A stretch of 64,000 bases of DNA from Amycolatopsis jejuensis (GCF_000717335.1 NZ_JNYZ01000027.1:248001-312000), one strand, 5' to 3'. Shown: positions 54,005-62,732, counted from the first letter of the stretch. Numbers and translations are program-made. Notes: generated by a model from the sequence alone, not told the origin.

Positions 54005-54475
54005 ATGACCGAGTTCACGACGCCGATCGACGACCGCTGGTTCGAGGACTACCCGGAAGGAGCGGTGTACGAGTTCGGCGACACAACGGTCACCGAAGAA
54101 GAAATCATCGAGTTCGCGACGAAGTACGACCCGCAGAGCTTCCACGTCGACCCCGCCGCAGCGAAGGAAGGCCCGTTCGGCGGCCTGATCGCAAGCGGAT
54201 GGCACACGACGAGCCTGATGATGCGAATGTTCGCCGACCACTACCTGTCAAAGGTGGCAAGCCTGGGCAGCCCAGGCATCGACGACCTGCGCTGGCCCCG
54301 CCCAGTACGCCCAGGCGACCGCCTCCGAATGCGCGCAACGATCACCGAGTCCCGCCGCTCCCAGTCGAAGCCCGACCGAGGCCTGGTCCGCACGCAAATG
54401 GAACTGTTCAACGGCGCTGATGAGCTGGTGTTCAGCGCAAGTGCAGTGAACTTCGTCGCGGTACGCCCAGCCTGA
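54005..54475 (+). CDS. MaoC-like (R)-hydratase/dehydratase
   Basis: 156 residues, single hot-dog fold. FATKYDPQSFHVDPAAAKEG followed by PFGGLIASGWHTTSLMMRMF is the hydratase-2 motif with catalytic Asp and His. It would hydrate an enoyl-CoA or a similar thioester. It begins 22 bases after the amidase stop and ends the plus-strand operon. Beyond it lies 0.96 kb of noncoding repeat. Confidence 0.92.
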   Translation: MTEFTTPIDDRWFEDYPEGAVYEFGDTTVTEEEIIEFATKYDPQSFHVDPAAAKEGPFGGLIASGWHTTSLMMRMFADHYLSKVASLGSPGIDDLRWPRPVRPGDRLRMRATITESRRSQSKPDRGLVRTQMELFNGADELVFSASAVNFVAVRPA

Positions 54476-54503
54476 CCCCGCCCCACACGGCCCGGCTGGG
54501 TCT

Positions 54504-55350
54504 GAGCCGAGCTGCCTCGGTGCGGCCAGCCTGGCTTGCTTGGCCCAGCGAGCCCGGCCCGGCCCGCTCCGTGCAGTGCGCCCCGGCCTGAGCCAATACA
54601 CCCAGGCGCGACCCCGCCTGGCTTGCTCCGAGCGCTCACGCCCGCCCGATTCGCTAGCGCGGGTACGGCCCCACCCCGGCGCGGGCGGTTTGGCTCGCAT
54701 CGCGCGGGTGCACCGGGTCTGAGCCATGGCGCCGCGGCGCGGGCCTGGCGGTCTTGCTCTGTCCAGCGCTCGGCCTGACCTGCTTGGTGCACGCGGCCCG
54801 AGCCGATGCGCCCCGGCCGCGGCCGCCTGACTTGCTTCGTGTGGTTGCGCCCGCCTGTTTCGCTCGTGCGGGTGCTGCCGGTCCGAGCCGACGCGTCCCT
54901 GGCGCGGGCGGTTTGGCTTGTTTCGTGTGGTTGCGCCCGCCTGTTTCGCTCGTGCGGGTGCTGCCGGTCCGAGCCGATGCGCCCCTGGCGCGGCCGGTCT
55001 GGCTCACTTCGCGTGGGTGCACCGGGTCTGAGCCATGGCGCTGCGGCGCGGGCCTGCCTGTCCTGCTCTGTCTGGCGGTTGGCCTGACCTGCCTGGTGCA
55101 CGCGGCCCGAGCCGATGCGCCCCTGGCGCGGCCGGTCCGGCTCGCATCGCGTGGGTGCGCCAGCTCTGAGCCATGGGGCTGCGGCACGGGGCCTGGCTGT
55201 CTTGCTCGGTCCGGCGCTCGGCATGACCCGCTTCGTGCAGTGCGCCCGGCCTGAGCCGATCCACCCCGGCCGCGGCCGCCTCACTTGCTTCGTGTGGTTG
55301 CGCCCGTCCGATCTGCTCGCGCGGGGTGTGCCCGACCCGAGCCATGCATC
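54504..55350. repeat. GC-rich modular noncoding repeat
   Basis: The motif GAGCC(G/A)A or GAGCCATG recurs at 54504, 54590, 54721, 54800, 54885, 54971, 55030, 55109, 55168, 55253 and 55339, mostly 59, 79 or 85-86 bases apart. Blocks such as GTGTGGTTGCGCCCGCCTGT and GCGGTTTGGCT recur between anchors in shuffled order. No coding frame runs through it with the codon usage of this genome. It lies between the convergent 54475 and 55438 genes. It resembles duplicated intergenic material, not a tRNA or IS. Its function is unknown. Confidence 0.7.
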
Positions 55351-55437
55351 CGCCGCCGACCTGACGCACCGACCCCCACCGCAGCTGTTCCGGCCCAATC
55401 CACCCCGCCGCGGCCGCCCAACCCACCGAACCAGGCC

Positions 55438-56808
55438 CTACTTAACCCCAGCCGCCCCTTCCAGCTCCGCCAGCGCCGTGTCCAGATGGGTCAAGATCCG
55501 CTGCAGATGCGGGACACTCCGGCGGCAGCCGGTGATGCCGAAGTCGAGGTTGTCGTCGTTGCTGGTCAGGGTGATGTTGAGGGCTTGGCCATCCAGGAGG
55601 ACCGACGCCGGGTAGATGCCGTCCAGGGCGGCGCCGTTCCAGTACATCTGCTTGCGCGGGCCGGGCACGTTGGAGATCACCAGGTTGAACGGCGGACGCG
55701 TGTTGCCCACGAAACCGGGGATCGGCGACGCGCCCAGCTGGGCCACGTTCAGGCCCGACAGCAGGAGCGTCTGCAGCGGCGAGAGCTGCGTGAAGAGCTT
55801 CTTCCCGTTGGACATCGACGCCGAGATTGCCGCCAGCCGCTGCGCCGGGTCGGTCTCGTCGGTGGCGAGGTTGCACAGCAGGGCACCGATGTTGTTGCCG
55901 GTGGCGTCGCCTGCGTCGCGGCGGCGGAGTGACACCGGGACCATTGCGACCAGCGGCGCGTCCGGCAGGGCGCTCTGTTCGATGAGGTAGTCGCGCAGGG
56001 CGCCGGAGCACATGGCGAGTACGACGTCGTTGCGGGAGACCCCCGCGGCAGTCGCCACGGCTCGTACGCGATCCAGCGACCACGACTGCGCGGCGAACCG
56101 GCGGGCGCCGCCGATCGGGACGTTCAGCATCGTCTTCGGCGCTTGCATCGGCAGCGTCAGCCGGTGCTCGCGGAAGGCCTCGCGCGCCACCTTCGCCGCG
56201 GCCGGCCCGATTCCGGCGACCTGCTCGAGCGTCTTGCCCACCGCACTGAGCGGCGACCGCGATGAGTGGCCGTTGCGGGCCGCGCCGGACTCGCTTCGCG
56301 AACCCCACGGCGGTGGGCAGTCGAGGTCGGCCGGGTCTTCCGACAGCGTGCCCTGTAGGTGCCGCAGTGCAGACACGCCGTCCATCAGTGCGTGGTGGAT
56401 TTTCGAGTACACCGCGAACCGGCCGTCGCGCAGTCCTTCGATCAGGTGCGTTTCCCACAGTGGCCGGTGCCGGTCGAGCAGGGTGCTGTGCCACCGTGAC
56501 GTGAGTTCGAGCAGTTCCCGGACCCGGCCCGGCTGTGGCAGCGCCGAATGCCGGAAATGGTAGTCGAGCTCGAGGTCTGCGTCGGTGGACCAGCGCAGAT
56601 GTCCCACGGTGTTGACCGGACGGCTCGGGCGGCGCCGGAACACGCTGCGCATGTTGTCCGATTCCAGCAGCGACTGGCGGAGATCACGCAGGTAGTCCTC
56701 GCCTGCGCCGTCGGGTTTGCGGAAGAGCTGGAGCCCGCCGACGTGCATCGGGTGCTCGCGGGTCTCGACCATGAGGAACATCGAGTCGGTCACAGGCATC
56801 ATCGGCAT
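55438..56808 (-). CDS. Wax ester synthase / diacylglycerol acyltransferase
   Basis: 456 residues from ATG 56808 (MPMMPVTDSMFLMVETREHP). The catalytic HHxxxDG motif is complete, HHALMDG at 138-144, and PLWETHLIEGLRDGRFAVYS precedes it. The second conserved block NIGALLCNLATDETDPAQRL and the PLW/NVPGP elements (LVISNVPGPRKQMYWNGA) are present. It joins acyl-CoA to diacylglycerol or fatty alcohol, making storage lipid. The membrane-associated enzyme is typical of actinomycetes. It ends 88 bases from the repeat region. Confidence 0.94.
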   Translation of the reverse strand: MPMMPVTDSMFLMVETREHPMHVGGLQLFRKPDGAGEDYLRDLRQSLLESDNMRSVFRRRPSRPVNTVGHLRWSTDADLELDYHFRHSALPQPGRVRELLELTSRWHSTLLDRHRPLWETHLIEGLRDGRFAVYSKIHHALMDGVSALRHLQGTLSEDPADLDCPPPWGSRSESGAARNGHSSRSPLSAVGKTLEQVAGIGPAAAKVAREAFREHRLTLPMQAPKTMLNVPIGGARRFAAQSWSLDRVRAVATAAGVSRNDVVLAMCSGALRDYLIEQSALPDAPLVAMVPVSLRRRDAGDATGNNIGALLCNLATDETDPAQRLAAISASMSNGKKLFTQLSPLQTLLLSGLNVAQLGASPIPGFVGNTRPPFNLVISNVPGPRKQMYWNGAALDGIYPASVLLDGQALNITLTSNDDNLDFGITGCRRSVPHLQRILTHLDTALAELEGAAGVK

Positions 56809-56907
56809 TCCGGCCACCCCTTCCGCGCCACGGGGGACCTCGTCGTCCCCGGCCTCTCGAAGTCTACGCACGAAAATTCACTGGCTTGCGTGCCTAGGCT
56901 GGCGAGT

Positions 56908-57531
56908 ATGACCGAGTACGTCGAGGTGACTTCGGAAGAGCAGCTGCGCGAGCTGCTGCCACCGCCGATCAAGCGGGTGGCCGAGAAGAGCAGGCCCGCG
57001 CTGCACCCGCTGGACCGCGACTGGCTGGCCGCGTCGCCGATGTGCCTGATCGCGACGTCGGCGGCGGACGGCACCTGCGATGTGTCCCCGAAAGGCGATC
57101 CGCCGGGCTTCACGCACGTGCTCGGCGACCGCCGGATCGCCATCCCGGAGCGGCCCGGAAACCGCCGCGCCGACGGGTTTCACAACATCCTCGCCAATCC
57201 GCACGTCGGCCTGATCTACCTGCTGCCCGGCCGCGGTGACACACTGCGGATCAACGGCCGTGCCCGGATCGTCCGGGACGCCCCGTTCTTCGACGAGCTG
57301 GTGGTCCGCGGGCACCGGCCGCAGCTCGCGCTCGTCGTGGACATCGACGAGGTGTTCCACCACTGTGCCAAGGCATTCCTGCGCTCGAAGCTGTGGGACA
57401 GCAGCACGTGGATTCCCGGCGCGGTTGCGTCGCGGGCGCAGATTGCGAAGGAACTCGAACGGCCGGACGACGAAATCGCCGACCTGGAGCGCTACTACGG
57501 TCCGGAATACGCGGAGCACATCTACCGCTGA
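56908..57531 (+). CDS. PPOX-class FMN flavoprotein
   Basis: 207 residues resembling the pyridoxamine-phosphate-oxidase-like FMN proteins of the MSMEG_1061 type. MCLIATSAADGTCDVSPKGD with GFTHVLGDRRIAIPERPGNR is characteristic, as is GDTLRINGRARIV. Such proteins bind FMN or F420 and reduce small molecules; the substrate is unknown. Divergent from the wax ester synthase gene, with 99 bases between. Confidence 0.87.
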   Translation: MTEYVEVTSEEQLRELLPPPIKRVAEKSRPALHPLDRDWLAASPMCLIATSAADGTCDVSPKGDPPGFTHVLGDRRIAIPERPGNRRADGFHNILANPHVGLIYLLPGRGDTLRINGRARIVRDAPFFDELVVRGHRPQLALVVDIDEVFHHCAKAFLRSKLWDSSTWIPGAVASRAQIAKELERPDDEIADLERYYGPEYAEHIYR

Positions 57532-57678
57532 GCAGGCTGCCGGTCAGGCCGGAGGTCGAGCCGGGCAGCCCCGCGCGACGACCGAACGGGCAGTCCCGGC
57601 AACCCGGTTGCAGGCCGGACGTCTCCTTGTGCAGAAAGCAAAACGCTCGTTTTGCCCATCGCAGGGGGTAATTCCGTC

Positions 57679-58239
57679 ATGAACACCGAACTGTCCCGTC
57701 GTGCCCGGATGCTGGCCGGGATCGCCATCGCCGCCGCTGTCGGCCTCACCGTGACCGCTTGCGGGTCCTCGCCGATCACCGCGAAGGTCCCGGCGCCGTC
57801 GATCCCGGCGAACGCAGCGCAGAGCACCCCGGTCACTTCGAAGCCCGCCGATCCCGGCACGGCACCGGCTCGTTCCGGCAACGGCGGGGCGCAGTCCGTG
57901 CCGGTGCTGGGTACCGTGTGGGGTCCGGACCAGGAGGGGTACGGCACCGCCCGGCCGGTCACGATTTTCAACGGCGGCAGCCCAACCGGCCTGGTCAGCC
58001 ACGTGCAGTGGCAGTCGTGGGGTGGCCAGACCGCCATTGCCTCCGGGACCGCCATCGATGCCGAGGGCACCTCCACGGCCGAGGGCGTCGAACGGCAAGT
58101 CACCGTGCAGGCATTCGACCTCGGTGACTGCAAAGGCAAGCTGGCATACCGGGCGCTCGAGTGGTATTTCCCGGGCAAGGGCGAGAAATTCGACCCGCAC
58201 ACCTACCTGAACATCTGCACTGGCGAGAACGTCGGCTGA
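57679..58239 (+). CDS. Lipoprotein of unknown function
   Basis: 186 residues. The lipobox LTVTAC ends at Cys28 after a hydrophobic stretch AGIAIAAAVGL, so it is lipid-anchored on the outer face of the membrane. A Pro/Ser/Thr/Ala-rich linker (35-70) leads to a beta-rich domain beginning VPVLGTVWGPDQEGYGTARP, with a Cys pair at about 155 and 182 that can form a disulfide. No family recognised. Monocistronic as far as visible. Confidence 0.8.
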   Translation: MNTELSRRARMLAGIAIAAAVGLTVTACGSSPITAKVPAPSIPANAAQSTPVTSKPADPGTAPARSGNGGAQSVPVLGTVWGPDQEGYGTARPVTIFNGGSPTGLVSHVQWQSWGGQTAIASGTAIDAEGTSTAEGVERQVTVQAFDLGDCKGKLAYRALEWYFPGKGEKFDPHTYLNICTGENVG

Positions 58240-58293
58240 CGCGGATACCCGGGTGTCTGCAGCCGCAGACACGAGACGGATACCATCGCTGGC

Positions 58294-59940
58294 GTGGCAG
58301 GACGGACTGGAGCTCAGCAGCTGGGGGACGCGCTCACGGCTCTCGGGACCGAGGTGGTGTTCGGCCTGCCGGGAGTGCACAACCTGCCGCTGTGGGAGGC
58401 GTTGGCGGACACCGGGATTCGCGTGATCGGCGTCCGGCACGAGCAGACCGCGGGGTACGCGGCCGACGGTTATGCCCGCAGGACGGGAAAACTCGGCGTC
58501 GCGCTCGTGACCACCGGCCCGGGTGCGGCCAATACCCTCGCCGCGGTGGGCGAGGCGATGGCGTCCGCGGCGCCGGTGCTGGTGATCGCCACCGACATCC
58601 CGTCCACGCTTCGGCGGCCGGGCGTGGTACGCGGGGTGCTGCACGAGACGTCCGACCAGCAGGCGATGTTCGCGCCGGTGACCAAAGCCGGGTTCACCGT
58701 CCATCGGGCCGACCAGATCGGTACCACCCTGCATCGCGCGGCGCGGCTGGCACTGCAACCGCAAAGCGGTCCGGTGTACCTTGGCATTCCCACCGATTTC
58801 CTGCGCGAGACCACGCCGCCGCGCGAACCGCCCGCGCCGCCTGCCGAGCGGGTGCTCGATCTGCCCGAGCTGCCCCGCGCGGCCGCCTTGCTCGCGTCCG
58901 CGCGCCGTCCGCTGATCTGGGCGGGCGGCGGCGCGTTACGGGCCGAAGCGGGCGAAGCAATCGGGCATCTTGCGCAGCGGCTGGTCGCGCCGGTGGTCAC
59001 CACGTTCGGCGCCCGAGGCCTGCTGCCGCCCGAACATCCTTGCCTGGCCCCGAATCCGGTGCACACGCCGGAGGTCGGGCAGCTGTGGGACGAGGCCGAC
59101 GTGGTGCTCGCGATCGGCACCGACTTCGACGGGCTGATGACCCAGAACTGGCTGATGCCCGCGCCGCCGAAGCTGATCGCGGTGAACGTCGACGCGGGGG
59201 ACGCGGCGAAGAACTACCGCCCGGACGTCACGCTCGTCGGCGACGCCTGCCGCGTCATCGAATCCCTGCACCTGCAACCGCGGCCCGGCCTTGACGAGCT
59301 CACCGCGCGGCTGGCCGGCATCGGCCGCCGGGTACGCAGGCGTATCCGGGACGAGGAACCGCAGGCCGCCGACTTTCTGTCCACTTTGGAGGAAGTGCTG
59401 CCCGCCGACGCAACGGTCGTCACGGACATGTGCGTTGCCGGGTACTGGATCGGCGGTTTTCACCGGATCCGGGCACCGCGGCGGCTCGCGTACCCGATGG
59501 GCTGGGGTACGCTGGGTTACGGCTTCCCGTCCGCGCTGGGGGCGGGCGCGGCGGCGGAGGCAACCGGCGGCGGCCGCGTCCTGTGCGTGACCGGCGACGG
59601 CGGTTTCCTTTACGCCGTAGGAGATCTGGCGACGCTCGCGGAGGAGCAGCTGCCGGTGACGGTCGTGGTGGTGGACGACGGCGGCTACGGCATGCTGCGC
59701 TACGACCAGGACCGCGAAGGCCTGCCACACCGCGGGGTCGACTGGGACAGCCCGGATTTCGTCGGCCTGGCGCGGTCGTTCGGCGTGCATGCGGACCGGG
59801 TGTCCGGCTTCGGCCGCGCGTTTCGCCGGCTGCTGAGCGAGTTCGTGGAGTCCGACGAGCCGAATGTGCTGGTGGTCCGCGCGAAACTCAAGCCGCCGCT
59901 GAACACTTCCCCGCGCTGGTACCGGAAACCGCGCAGCTGA
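58294..59940 (+). CDS. Thiamine-diphosphate-dependent enzyme, acetolactate synthase-like
   Basis: 548 residues. The cofactor-activating glutamate is E50 in GVRHEQTAGYAADGYAR; LVTTGPGAANTLAAVGEAMA follows. The TPP-binding motif is GDGGFLYAVGDLATLAEEQL to VVDDGGYGMLRY, with DD where NN is usual. It belongs to the acetolactate-synthase-like group, related to enzymes for 2-oxo acids and cyclic substrates. The GTG start at 58294 gives the shortest frame with a full N-terminal domain. The array of 30-bp repeats begins nine bases after the stop. Confidence 0.9.
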   Translation: MAGRTGAQQLGDALTALGTEVVFGLPGVHNLPLWEALADTGIRVIGVRHEQTAGYAADGYARRTGKLGVALVTTGPGAANTLAAVGEAMASAAPVLVIATDIPSTLRRPGVVRGVLHETSDQQAMFAPVTKAGFTVHRADQIGTTLHRAARLALQPQSGPVYLGIPTDFLRETTPPREPPAPPAERVLDLPELPRAAALLASARRPLIWAGGGALRAEAGEAIGHLAQRLVAPVVTTFGARGLLPPEHPCLAPNPVHTPEVGQLWDEADVVLAIGTDFDGLMTQNWLMPAPPKLIAVNVDAGDAAKNYRPDVTLVGDACRVIESLHLQPRPGLDELTARLAGIGRRVRRRIRDEEPQAADFLSTLEEVLPADATVVTDMCVAGYWIGGFHRIRAPRRLAYPMGWGTLGYGFPSALGAGAAAEATGGGRVLCVTGDGGFLYAVGDLATLAEEQLPVTVVVVDDGGYGMLRYDQDREGLPHRGVDWDSPDFVGLARSFGVHADRVSGFGRAFRRLLSEFVESDEPNVLVVRAKLKPPLNTSPRWYRKPRS

Positions 59941-59948
59941 ACACCGCC

Positions 59949-60085
59949 CCAATGTGGCATTGGGTGCATGTGACGCAACCAATGTGGCATTCGGTGCGTG
60001 GGATGCACCCAATGTGGCGTTGGGTGCGTGGGATGCAACCAATGTGGCGTTGGGTGCGTGGGATGCAACCAATGCCACATTGGGG
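59949..60085. repeat. 30-bp-period intergenic repeat, copy B
   Basis: CCAATG occurs at 59949, 59979, 60009, 60039 and 60069, exactly 30 bases apart. The first four units have the core CCAATGTGGCATTGG or CCAATGTGGCGTTGG, and the fifth is inverted, CCAATGCCACATTGGGG. The same family with three units lies at 9483-9566 with the same inverted last unit. It fills the gap between two convergent genes (58294-59940 and 60091-60777). Each unit can form a six-base hairpin and the ends can pair with each other. There are no unique spacers. Confidence 0.85.
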
Positions 60086-60090
60086 TGCTG

Positions 60091-60777
60091 TCAGGGGTGG
60101 TGCGCGTCGGCGTCCCAGGTGAGGAAGGCGTCGAGCGTGGCGGTGCGGTGGGCGCGGGCGCAGTGCTCGATCCATTCGGCACCCGAGCCGGCGCGGATCA
60201 GGTCGAGCAGCTGGTCGTGCTCCGCCACCGACGCCTGTGCGCGGGCCGGGACGAACGAGAACGTGGAATCACGGATCGTGGCGAGCTGGGCCCAGCCCTT
60301 TTTCACCAGGTCGACGAGGCTCGGGTTGGGGCAGCGGGTGTAGAGCACCTCGTGGAACTCGTGGTTGAGCCGGGTGAAATCGACCGGGTCGAGCGGGTCG
60401 AGGTGGGCGCGCATGCGGGCGTTGAGCTCCGCGGCCTCGGCGAGGTCGTCGGCGGTCAGGTGCGGGGCGGCGAGTGCGGTGGCCGCGCTTTCCACGATCG
60501 CGAGCATCTGCATCGTGTGCTCGTAGCCGACTGGATCGATGGCCGCGACCGTCGCCCCGACGTTGCGCTCGAAGTGCACCAGCCCCTCGGCCTGCAGCAG
60601 CCGCACCGCCTCGCGCACCGGGACCGGGCTCACGTCGAACTCCTTGGCCAGCGAGCCGAGGACCAGCCGGTGCCCCGCCGGGTACGCGCCTGCCGTGATC
60701 CGGGTCTTCAGCACCTGGTAGGTGTGCTGCGTCTTGCTGAGCCCGCCTGCCGCGGCCGGTTCGTGCGTCGTGGACAT
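60091..60777 (-). CDS. GntR-family regulator, FCD domain
   Basis: 228 residues from ATG 60777 behind AAGGAGG. The helix-turn-helix is TRITAGAYPAGHRLVLGSLA with FDVSPVPVREAVRLLQAEGL (about 25-70); an FCD domain follows (DFTRLNHEFHEVLYTRC). It is divergent from the MHS transporter gene at 61064 and probably represses it. Two copies of ATNATATACNATCTG flank the promoters and are the likely operators. An upstream-extended frame exists but lacks an RBS. Confidence 0.9.
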   Translation of the reverse strand: MSTTHEPAAAGGLSKTQHTYQVLKTRITAGAYPAGHRLVLGSLAKEFDVSPVPVREAVRLLQAEGLVHFERNVGATVAAIDPVGYEHTMQMLAIVESAATALAAPHLTADDLAEAAELNARMRAHLDPLDPVDFTRLNHEFHEVLYTRCPNPSLVDLVKKGWAQLATIRDSTFSFVPARAQASVAEHDQLLDLIRAGSGAEWIEHCARAHRTATLDAFLTWDADAHHP

Positions 60778-60850
60778 CCCTGGTCGCCTCCTTGCGGGCC
60801 CGCCTCGGCGGGTGTCCGGCTCACGGTATCCCGTCCCCCGGTCACCGGGA

Positions 60851-60865
60851 ATCATATACTATCTG
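60851..60865. promoter_or_regulatory. Operator-like direct repeat, copy 1
   Basis: ATCATATACTATCTG is 13/15 identical to 60996-61010 in the same orientation. The two copies flank the promoter space between the GntR and transporter genes, so the GntR protein probably binds them. Confidence 0.55.
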
Positions 60866-60927
60866 ACCTGGGTGGACGATGTTCTGTCGACGTTTCCAAT
60901 GTGGCTAGTTGAGGCATTCTACGTGCT

Positions 60928-60939
60928 TTTGTCAACAAA
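60928..60939. promoter_or_regulatory. TTTGTCAACAAA palindrome
   Basis: An imperfect relative of the ATTGTNNACAAT operators at 46177, 50754 and 51584, with the same spacing of five-base arms. It lies between the two direct repeats of the same promoter region. It could link this transporter to the GntR at 49318. Confidence 0.4.
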
Positions 60940-60995
60940 TGTAGGCTAAAAACCATGGCCAGTTACCTTTTTGAGTCTTGTTCCGGTGCGCGCTG

Positions 60996-61010
60996 ATTAT
61001 ATACGATCTG
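60996..61010. promoter_or_regulatory. Operator-like direct repeat, copy 2
   Basis: ATTATATACGATCTG, the partner of 60851-60865, 53 bases before the transporter ATG at 61064. Confidence 0.55.
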
Positions 61011-61063
61011 CGGCCTCGGGATTCTCAGGTCCGTCAGGGATCAGCCGCCAGCAAGGAGCCGCA

Positions 61064-62392
61064 ATGTCGCGATCGACCGGGAGCATGACCAGAGAGCACC
61101 GCCGGGTCGTACTGGCGGCGATGGTCGGCACGACCATCGAATGGTTCGACTTCTTCATCTACGCCATCTGTGCCGGCCTCGTCTTCGCCACCCAGTACTT
61201 CGCGGTGCTGGGCAAGGACGCGCTGATCCTGTCGTTCGCGACGGTCGGCATCAGCTTCTTCTTCCGCCCGATCGGCGCGATCATCGCCGGGCATCTCGGC
61301 GACCGGCTCGGCAGGCGCTCGATGCTGATCCTGACGTTGCTGCTGATGGGGATCTCGACGGTGCTGATCGGCGTGGTGCCGAATACCGCGTCGATCGGCG
61401 TGTGGGCCCCGATTCTGCTGGTGCTGCTGCGCATTCTGCAGGGGTTGTCGGCCGGTGGCGAATGGGGCGGCGCGGCGCTGCTCGCGGTCGAGCACGCCCC
61501 CGCCGAGCGGCGCGGCCTGTACGGCGCGTTCCCGCAGATCGGGGTGCCGATCGGGTTGCTGCTGGCCAACGGCGTTCTCGCGCTCGTCACGGCGCTCACC
61601 ACGCAGGCGCAGTTCCTGGCGTGGGGCTGGCGGATTCCGTTCCTGCTGAGCGTGGTGCTGATCGTCGTCGGGCTGATGATCCGCACGCGGGTCGCGGAAA
61701 GCCCGGTGTTCGAGGAGGTCCGCGAGAACAAGGTGCGCTCGAGCATGCCGCTGGTGCAGTTGTTCCGGCACCACTGGAAGCTGGTGCTCGCGGGCGCGCT
61801 GGTGTTCGCGGCCAACAACGCCGTCGGGTACATGACGACCGGCGGGTACGTGCAGTCGTACGCGACGAAGACGTTGCACCTCAGTCGTTCGACGGTGCTG
61901 ATCGCGGTCATGCTGTCCGCGGTCGCGTGGCTGGTGAGCACGTTGCTCGGCGGCTGGCTCGCGGACCGGATCGGCCGCATCCGCACCTACCAGATCGGTT
62001 TCGCGATCCAGCTGGTGTGGATGTTCCCGTTCTTCGCGCTGGTCAACACGGCGAACGTCGGACTGCTTCTGGTGGCGCTGTTCCTGTTCTCGATCGGGCT
62101 CGGGTTCACTTATGGCCCACAGGCGGCGCTGTACGCGGAGATGTACCCGACGACGGTCCGCTACAGCGGCGCGGCGATCTCGTACGCGATCGGTGCCGTA
62201 CTCGGCGGGGCCTTCGCGCCGACGATCGCCGAAGCACTGCAGACCAGCACCGGAACCGTGTACGCGGTGGGCGGCTACCTCGCGGTGATGACGCTGATCG
62301 GGCTGGTCACGAGTTTCTTCATCAAGGACCGCCCGGGCCGGTCGCTCAGTTCGGCGACCGCTGCCGGTGCACAGACTGTCGAGAACGTGTGA
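61064..62392 (+). CDS. Metabolite:proton symporter (MHS subfamily of MFS)
   Basis: 442 residues, about 12 membrane helices. ATG 61064 follows AAGGAGCC. The start RRVVLAAMVGTTIEWFDFFI is the MHS signature; HLGDRLGRRSMLILTLLLMG holds the loop 2-3 motif and GGEWGGAALLAVEHAPAERR the family motif of shikimate, alpha-ketoglutarate and proline/betaine uptake proteins. It imports an organic acid or betaine with protons. GntR-type operators precede it. An aminotransferase gene follows and may act on an imported amino compound. Confidence 0.93.
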   Translation: MSRSTGSMTREHRRVVLAAMVGTTIEWFDFFIYAICAGLVFATQYFAVLGKDALILSFATVGISFFFRPIGAIIAGHLGDRLGRRSMLILTLLLMGISTVLIGVVPNTASIGVWAPILLVLLRILQGLSAGGEWGGAALLAVEHAPAERRGLYGAFPQIGVPIGLLLANGVLALVTALTTQAQFLAWGWRIPFLLSVVLIVVGLMIRTRVAESPVFEEVRENKVRSSMPLVQLFRHHWKLVLAGALVFAANNAVGYMTTGGYVQSYATKTLHLSRSTVLIAVMLSAVAWLVSTLLGGWLADRIGRIRTYQIGFAIQLVWMFPFFALVNTANVGLLLVALFLFSIGLGFTYGPQAALYAEMYPTTVRYSGAAISYAIGAVLGGAFAPTIAEALQTSTGTVYAVGGYLAVMTLIGLVTSFFIKDRPGRSLSSATAAGAQTVENV

Positions 62393-62399
62393 CCTCGGC

Positions 62400-62666
62400 A
62401 TGCGGACGTCCGAGTACTGCCTCTGGCTGGACGCTCTCGCCCGTGACGCGCACGACGCGATCAATCGCATCCACGTCGAGGCGTACGCCGATCTGGTCCG
62501 CACCGCCGAGCTCTACGCGGGTGAGCTGGCGTGCCGCCGTCCGTTGCGGCGGTCCGCCCCCGGTCTGCCCGGCCGGGGACACCGCCATCGGGATCCCGGG
62601 CTGCGGGCCTCCGGCATGGCGGGCGTCGAGGGGTCGCGGTTAGCAGATCCCCGGCCGGGCGGGTAG
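62400..62666 (+). CDS. Unknown 88-residue protein
   Basis: ATG 62400 lies eight bases after the transporter stop. It reads MRTSEYCLWLDALARDAHDA and IHVEAYADLVRTAELYAGEL, an amphipathic helical start, then a Pro/Gly/Arg-rich tail that looks less like a fold. Codon third positions agree with the genome. No family is recognised. The C-terminal half may be spurious. It is placed between the transporter and aminotransferase genes on the same strand. Confidence 0.5.
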   Translation: MRTSEYCLWLDALARDAHDAINRIHVEAYADLVRTAELYAGELACRRPLRRSAPGLPGRGHRHRDPGLRASGMAGVEGSRLADPRPGG

Positions 62667-62732
62667 AAAGGGGCGGCGGACGGCGCTGTTCCCGCGGTGC
62701 CGGCCGGAGCAGCCGACCCCGAGGAGGAACAC

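Noticed and set aside
54504..55437. Several 60-180-codon frames in the repeat region
   Set aside because: Frames exist on both strands at the same place, the products are Ala/Arg/Pro-rich and repeat with the DNA, and no RBS or family support exists.
59949..60085. CRISPR array
   Set aside because: The period is 30 with no unique spacers; successive units are near-identical over their whole length and no cas genes are in the window.
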